NCBI RefSeq assembly: GCF_003351145.1
Contig: NZ_QQSV01000006.1
Span: 1 to 64,000 of the forward strand
Source of the DNA: Meiothermus sp. QL-1
GTDB lineage: Bacteria; Deinococcota; Deinococci; Deinococcales; Thermaceae
DNA length: 64,000 bases
Direction: 5' to 3'
The notes under the pieces were generated by a model. The model was not told the origin of the DNA. It searched no databases and saw only the letters and a list, made by a program, of their open reading frames with translations. The stretch's first letter is position 1. Each line of letters starts with the position of its first letter. Positions 59,984 to 64,000 of this stretch are shown one piece after another. Both the position numbers and the translations under genes were made by a program.

Positions 59984-60000
59984 TTTGTAAACGCTTACGG
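59984..60000 (-). promoter_or_regulatory. LacI-type operator O1 just before the regulator start codon
   Basis: TTTGTAAACGCTTACGG, two bases upstream of the ATG on the minus strand. The core GTAAxCGxTTAC has the central CG of LacI-family sites. Downstream of the -10, so it would act as a roadblock. Confidence 0.8.
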
Positions 60001-60011
60001 TTTTTCTTTAA

Positions 60012-60039
60012 AGTATATCCAGCTCACGCAAAAAATCAA
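60012..60039 (-). promoter_or_regulatory. Promoter of the lacI-type regulator operon
   Basis: Minus-strand TTGATT (60039-60034), 16-base spacer, TATACT (60017-60012), lying between the two operators. Confidence 0.65.
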
Positions 60040-60061
60040 GGCCCTGAGCATGACCAAAGAT

Positions 60062-60079
60062 TTTGTAATCGCTTACAAA
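60062..60079. promoter_or_regulatory. LacI-type operator O2
   Basis: Arms TTTGTAA and TTACAAA around TCGC give a perfect inverted repeat, 78 bases centre-to-centre from O1. It lies between the regulator promoter and the nucleotidyltransferase gene and could form a repression loop or control both directions. Confidence 0.8.
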
Positions 60080-60135
60080 TTGCCGGCCCATTTGCACCGC
60101 CCTCCAAAGACCTCCCCTGCTAGAATGGGCCTGCC

Positions 60136-61200
60136 ATGAAAGGACTCATCCTCGCGGCCGGGCGGGGCACCCGCCTGCGCCCCCTGACCCACACCCGCCC
60201 CAAGCCGGTCATCCGGCTGGCCGGCAAGCCCATCATCCGCTACGCGGTGGAGAACCTACTCCAGGCCGGCATCCGCGAGATTGGGGTGGTGGTCTCACCC
60301 GACACCCAGGAGGACATTCGCCAGGCCCTCCGAAACTGCCTGCCCGCCGACATCACCTACATCGTGCAGGAGCAGGCCCTGGGAATTGCCCATGCCGTGG
60401 GGGTGGCGCGGGAGTGGCTGGAGGGGAGCCCCTTTGTGCTCTACCTGGGCGACAACCTGTTCCAAAAGGGGGTGCAGCCCTTCGTGGAGGCCTTTAGGCC
60501 CGGGGTGGGGGCGGTGATCGCCCTGGTGCGGGTGCCTGACCCCCGGCAGTTCGGGGTGGCGGTCCTGGAGCAGGGCCGGATTACGAAGCTCCTGGAGAAG
60601 CCCAAGGACCCCCCCTCCGACCTGGCGGTGGCCGGGGTGTACGTCTTTAGCCCAAGCATTTTGGAGATTATCGCCAACCTGAAGCCCAGCGCCCGGGGCG
60701 AGTACGAGATTACCGATGCCATCCAGGCCCTGATGGACCAGGGCCATACCGTGCTGGGTCAGGAAATCGCCGGCTGGTGGAAGGACACCGGCCGCCCCGA
60801 CGACCTGCTGGACGCCAACCGGCTCCTGCTGGTGGAGCAAAAAAGCCCCACGCCGGTGGTGGAGGGGCAGGTAGAGGACAGCAAGATCACCGGGCGGGTG
60901 GTGGTCGAGAAGGGGGCCACGGTGCGCAACAGCACCGTGCTGGGCCCGGTGCACATCGCCTCCGGGGCTCTGATTGAGGGGGCCTACATCGGACCTTTCA
61001 CCTCGATTGGGCCCAACGCCAGGGTGCGCCAGGCCGAGGTGGAGTTCTCCATTCTGGAGGAAGGCGCGGTGGTGGAAGACGTGCCTTTGCGGCTGCACGA
61101 GTGCATCCTGGGGGTGGGAGCCCGGGTCACCCGCCGAAGCGGCCTGCCCAAGGCCCACAAGCTGGTGCTGGGGGACCTGAGCAGCCTCGAGCTAGCCTAG
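60136..61200 (+). CDS. Glucose-1-phosphate thymidylyltransferase-type nucleotidyltransferase with LbH domain
   Basis: 354 residues. The N-terminal nucleotidyltransferase has LILAAGRGTRLRPLTHTRPKP (signature and catalytic Lys), YLGDNLFQKGV, LLEKPKDPPSDLAVAGVYVF and WWKDTGRPDDLLDANRLLL. The C-terminal left-handed beta-helix hexapeptide repeats (ITGRVVVEKGATVRNSTVLG, IEGAYIGPFTSIG) mark the long RmlA/RfbA-like family, also close to bifunctional UTP- or dTTP-sugar enzymes. It makes dTDP-glucose or a similar nucleotide sugar. TAGAAT lies nine bases before ATG. The next gene converges with a four-base overlap. Confidence 0.88.
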   Translation: MKGLILAAGRGTRLRPLTHTRPKPVIRLAGKPIIRYAVENLLQAGIREIGVVVSPDTQEDIRQALRNCLPADITYIVQEQALGIAHAVGVAREWLEGSPFVLYLGDNLFQKGVQPFVEAFRPGVGAVIALVRVPDPRQFGVAVLEQGRITKLLEKPKDPPSDLAVAGVYVFSPSILEIIANLKPSARGEYEITDAIQALMDQGHTVLGQEIAGWWKDTGRPDDLLDANRLLLVEQKSPTPVVEGQVEDSKITGRVVVEKGATVRNSTVLGPVHIASGALIEGAYIGPFTSIGPNARVRQAEVEFSILEEGAVVEDVPLRLHECILGVGARVTRRSGLPKAHKLVLGDLSSLELA

Positions 61201-62033
61201 CCCAGAAGGGCCTCCACCGCTTGCCGGGAAGGCGGGCTGCCCCGGGCGCAGTGCAGCGCCGCTGCGGCGTTGGCAAAGCGGAGGGCCACCGAAGCGGCTT
61301 GCCCCTCGGCCAGGGCCAGGGCAAAGGCCCCGTGGAAGACATCCCCGGCCCCGGTGGTATCCTGCACCTCCAGTCTGTGGGCCGGCAGATGCCCCCCTTC
61401 GTAGACCACCCCCCGGGCCCCCAGGGTCACCGCGGCGAAGACCCCTTGCTTCGCCAGCCTGTCCAGAAGCAGCTCTATCCCACCGTGCTCGAGGGCCAGC
61501 TCCTCCGAGGCCACCACGTGGGAGGCCACCGTCACCAGCGACCAGTCCGGCGCGCGGTTGCGGTCCAGGTCCAGCACCACCGGAAGGCCCCGCGCCCGCG
61601 CCAGCGCGCCCACCGCCTGGCCTGCCTCGGGCCAGCGCCCATCTAGCAAGACCGCCCCCACCCCCTCGAGGAGCCTGACGGGGTCCAGCTCGAGCCCTGT
61701 CGGCAGGGGAGGGCGGTAGGGGAAGATGTAGCGCTCCCCCACCGGGGTCACCAGTACCGCCGAGACCGGGGTGGCATCCCCGAGCTGGAGGTGGACCTCT
61801 ACCCCCTCGGCCTCGAGCATGGCCCGAAGCCGGGCCCCCGCTGGGTCCTTCCCCCAGCGGGAAAGCAGCCGGGCCGAACCCCCCAGCCGGGCCACCGCCT
61901 GCGCCGCCACCGCCGCCGGCCCCCCCAGGGTCTCACGGTAGGCCCGCACCCCGGTGCGGCTTTTCGTGGGGGGAAAAGCCTCCACATAGTAGCGCTGGTC
62001 CAGATTGGCCCAGCCCACGGCCAGCACCCTCAT
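61197..62033 (-). CDS. PfkB-family (ribokinase-like) sugar kinase
   Basis: 278 residues. Motifs are GGPAAVAAQAVARLGGSARLLSRWGKD (substrate-binding GG), VTLGARGVVYEGG and the catalytic DTTGAGDVFHGAFALALAEG. It phosphorylates a sugar or sugar acid with ATP. Its ATG overlaps the stop of the isomerase-like gene (ATGA), so kinase, isomerase-like protein and the permease upstream form one unit. The sugar is unknown. Confidence 0.9.
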   Translation of the reverse strand: MRVLAVGWANLDQRYYVEAFPPTKSRTGVRAYRETLGGPAAVAAQAVARLGGSARLLSRWGKDPAGARLRAMLEAEGVEVHLQLGDATPVSAVLVTPVGERYIFPYRPPLPTGLELDPVRLLEGVGAVLLDGRWPEAGQAVGALARARGLPVVLDLDRNRAPDWSLVTVASHVVASEELALEHGGIELLLDRLAKQGVFAAVTLGARGVVYEGGHLPAHRLEVQDTTGAGDVFHGAFALALAEGQAASVALRFANAAAALHCARGSPPSRQAVEALLG

Positions 62034-63340
62034 GCCAGCCCCTCCTCAGGGCGGGCAGGCAGCACCTCCAGCCCGAGCCAGGCGCACATCTCCAGAAGCG
62101 CGCCCTCGTGCGCCCCCATCCCCGCCACCAGGTGGTGGGGCAGGCGGTGGTTGAGCCAGCTCGCCAGGAACTGCTGGGGGGTGAGGGGCTGGGCGGCCCA
62201 GGTGGGGCGGGTGAGGTAGCCGGAGACCCCCTCGTAGCCCCGCTCGCCGCTCAGGTGCCCGCCGTAGACCACAGCCCTGCGGCCCGGCAGGAGGCGCAGG
62301 CCGCTGACGGGCCCTGCCCGGAGGGCCATATCCCGCACCGCCGGCAGCCCGCGGTTGAAGTGGGGAACGAGCCGGGTGGGGCCGCCGGCCCAGGCCCGGG
62401 AGGCCTCCCCCCCGTGCCAGAGCAGAAGCCCCTTATGGGAGAGGTGGACGAGGTCGAGCAGCAAGGCCGGCCGGCCCGAGACGGCCCGCAGGGCCAGCAT
62501 CGAGGCCAGCCCCATCACATCCCCCTCGGGGGCCAGCGCATACCCTGCATCGGCCAGCCGGGCCAAGGCGGCCTGGGGCATCACCCCAAGCCGCCCCGGA
62601 ATCTCCGGCCAGTCCCTGAGGGCCACCCCGTCGTAACCCCGGGCCAGGCGGGCCAGGGCCAGCTCGAGCCTGACGCTCTCCCAAAGGGCCTCTTCGGAGC
62701 ACTCCGCAAGCTCATCCAGGGCCTGCAGGCGCTCTTTTACCTCGGCCTCGCGCACCTCACCGAGGGCTGCCCAAAGCTCGTCCAGGCCGGCCTGCTCCAC
62801 CACCAGCCCGGTCTCGGGCAGGGCCTCAAAGGCGAAAAACCCCGGCGCCGCGCCCCCCAGCCAGAGCACCCGCCCCTCCCGCAGGACCCTGGCCCCCCGC
62901 AGCGCTGCGAGGGTAAGCCTGAAGCGCGACTGGAACCAGTCATCCTCCACCCAGCCGTAGAACCACTTGACCGGCCCCCTTGCCAGCGAGAGCCCCAGGT
63001 TGAGGCCGCACAGGGCGTTCTGCGGCAGGGGCCCTCCCTCCCAGGCCTCGGGAAGGGCCCAAAGGCCCAGCGGCAGAGGCAGCCGCAAAAGCGGCAGGAA
63101 CTCCTCCCCCGTGGTGAAGGTCACGCACTGGAGCAGCAGGAAGTCCAGCCGCGCTGCCATGGCCGCCTGCGCAGCCGCCTCGGCCTGGGCCGCCTCCGCC
63201 ACCGGCTCGGCCACGTAGGCCAGCTCAAAGCCCAGCTCCTCCCCGAGGGCCGCGAGGGCCCTTCGGGTGGTCTTTTCCAGACCGAGCCTGGAGCCCCGGA
63301 AAAGGGGCCGCACGAGGGGGACCAGGCCGATGCGGAGCAT
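62030..63340 (-). CDS. L-fucose/arabinose isomerase-like protein
   Basis: 436 residues. The overall layout resembles the L-fucose/L-arabinose isomerase fold: an N-terminal Rossmann-like part (VPLVRPLFRG ... LDFLLLQCVTFTTGEEF), a middle part with LGLSLARGPVKWFYG and a C-terminal part with MLALRAVSGRPALLLDLVHLSHKGLLLWHGGEA and HFNRGLPAVRDMALRAGPVSGLRL. The typical Mn ligands (Glu, Asp, His) are plausible at VSGRP...LDLVHL and HGGEA, but I cannot confirm each. A sugar or sulfosugar isomerase feeding the kinase is the best guess. Nine bases upstream lies the permease. Confidence 0.65.
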   Translation of the reverse strand: MLRIGLVPLVRPLFRGSRLGLEKTTRRALAALGEELGFELAYVAEPVAEAAQAEAAAQAAMAARLDFLLLQCVTFTTGEEFLPLLRLPLPLGLWALPEAWEGGPLPQNALCGLNLGLSLARGPVKWFYGWVEDDWFQSRFRLTLAALRGARVLREGRVLWLGGAAPGFFAFEALPETGLVVEQAGLDELWAALGEVREAEVKERLQALDELAECSEEALWESVRLELALARLARGYDGVALRDWPEIPGRLGVMPQAALARLADAGYALAPEGDVMGLASMLALRAVSGRPALLLDLVHLSHKGLLLWHGGEASRAWAGGPTRLVPHFNRGLPAVRDMALRAGPVSGLRLLPGRRAVVYGGHLSGERGYEGVSGYLTRPTWAAQPLTPQQFLASWLNHRLPHHLVAGMGAHEGALLEMCAWLGLEVLPARPEEGLA

Positions 63341-63348
63341 GCCGTAAG

Positions 63349-64000
63349 CTAGCCCTTCACCCCTCCTTGGGTCAACCCCCCCACCACCCGCTCCTGGAAG
63401 AGCGCGATCACCACCGCCACCGGCACCAACGCAATCACCAGCGCCGCCGAGATAAGGGGCCAGGGGAAGGTGTACTCCCCCTGCAGGAACTGAATCCCCA
63501 CCGGCAGGGTGCGCATGGCCTGGGAAGGCATCAGGGTCAGGGCCAGCAGAAACTCGTCCCAGCTATTCACAAAAGCCAGAATGCCGGCGGTGAAGACCCC
63601 GGGAGCGGAAAGCGGCACCACCACCCGCCACAAGGCCCCCAGCCGGGTGCAGCCGTCCACCATGGCCGCGGCCTCGAGGTCCTTGGGGATTCCCTGGAAA
63701 AAGCTCACCAGCACCAAGGTGGCCACCGGAATCGAGAGCGCAGCATGGGGCAGGATGAGGGCGATGTAGGTGTTTCTCAACCCTAAGGCCAGCACCATCT
63801 CGAACAGGGGCAGCAGAAGGGTCACCGTGGGAAACATCGAGACCCCCACCAGCAGCGAAAAGATGAGGGTCTTGTAGGGGATGCGCAGCCGGGCCAGGGC
63901 GTAGGCCGCCAGGGCCGAGACGAAGACGCAGAGCACCGTGGCCCCTGTTGCCACTACCAGGCTGTTGAGAAAGTAGCGCCCGATGGGGGCTCCGGTTAGG
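63349..64000 (-). CDS. Sugar ABC transporter permease (MalG-like), 5' part outside the window
   Basis: The visible C-terminal 216 residues contain four to five membrane helices and the EAA motif DLEAAAMVDGCTRLGALWRVVVPLSAPGV. Reading continues to the window edge with LTGAPIGRYFLNSLVVATGA, so the gene starts beyond base 64000. It is the next gene upstream of the isomerase-like gene, so it probably imports the sugar used by that isomerase and the kinase. Confidence 0.92.
   Translation of the reverse strand, partial: LTGAPIGRYFLNSLVVATGATVLCVFVSALAAYALARLRIPYKTLIFSLLVGVSMFPTVTLLLPLFEMVLALGLRNTYIALILPHAALSIPVATLVLVSFFQGIPKDLEAAAMVDGCTRLGALWRVVVPLSAPGVFTAGILAFVNSWDEFLLALTLMPSQAMRTLPVGIQFLQGEYTFPWPLISAALVIALVPVAVVIALFQERVVGGLTQGGVKG

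Overview
The window is GC-rich chromosomal DNA from a thermophilic bacterium of the Thermaceae, most like Meiothermus or a close relative. The lineage is inferred from several features: a Hera-type DEAD-box helicase with the Thermus C-terminal extension, the CoA-binding protein / mutY / small GidA-like trio, many genes whose start codon lies 6-10 bases after a TANNNT -10 box (leaderless style), frequent CTCGAG strings, and lipoproteins carrying a repeated Thermaceae-like secreted module. Nothing here identifies the species.

Layout. 1-250: 3' end of an IS200/IS605 TnpB gene and its right-end hairpin. 256-2166: beta-propeller-like lipoprotein. 2.3-8.6 kb: housekeeping genes (YtxJ-like redox protein, HDAC-like deacetylase, pyridoxal kinase, molybdopterin oxidoreductase, Hera). 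8.6-12.9 kb: promoter with direct repeats driving a lipoprotein and a subtilisin-like protease lipoprotein. 12.9-16.6 kb: tctCBA tricarboxylate transporter with a self-regulated GntR gene. 16.6-23 kb: phytase-like esterase, hisZ, cyclophilin, dcd, a dockerin-like lipoprotein, metallophosphoesterase and ankyrin protein. 23-27 kb: an eroded accessory stretch with a HEPN-MNT pair, an amber-interrupted secreted gene, a DUF4874/DUF4832 lipoprotein and a frameshifted DUF2188 gene. 27-30 kb: CoA-binding protein, mutY, GidA-like protein, tRNA-Lys and an Lgt-like/thioredoxin fusion. 30-35.5 kb: copper-trafficking operon (DUF2946-like, nosD, nosF, two nosL, nosY, PCu(A)C). 35.5-43.5 kb: trxB with a TDT anion exporter behind a CsoR/CstR-like operator, heme ABC transporter, ybjQ, lutAB, trpF. 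43.4-53.4 kb: tRNA-Asp, tRNA-Phe and a probable defence island. 53.3-64 kb: glycogen debranching enzyme, maltose-type ABC transporter and LacI regulator with two matching operators, a nucleotidyltransferase, and the start of a second sugar cluster.

The most interesting part is the three-gene block at 44.1-53.4 kb. It contains a DUF499 ATPase with an N-terminal Swt1-like HEPN domain that keeps an RNxxxH motif, a SNF2/HepA helicase ending in a DUF3883 nuclease-like domain, and a DUF1156 adenine methyltransferase containing two AT-richer mosaic segments. A small divergent SRA/YDG-like protein lies on the other side of the two tRNA genes. Family knowledge predicts a methylation-linked anti-phage system. 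It lacks recognisable BREX or DISARM marker genes. Its mechanism is inference only.

The other regions read as coherent units. The Nos-type and PCu(A)C genes look like periplasmic copper delivery without nosZ in the window. The LacI-regulated transporter plus debranching enzyme looks like alpha-glucan uptake and use. The trxB-TDT pair may respond to copper or sulfane sulfur through the operator in its promoter.
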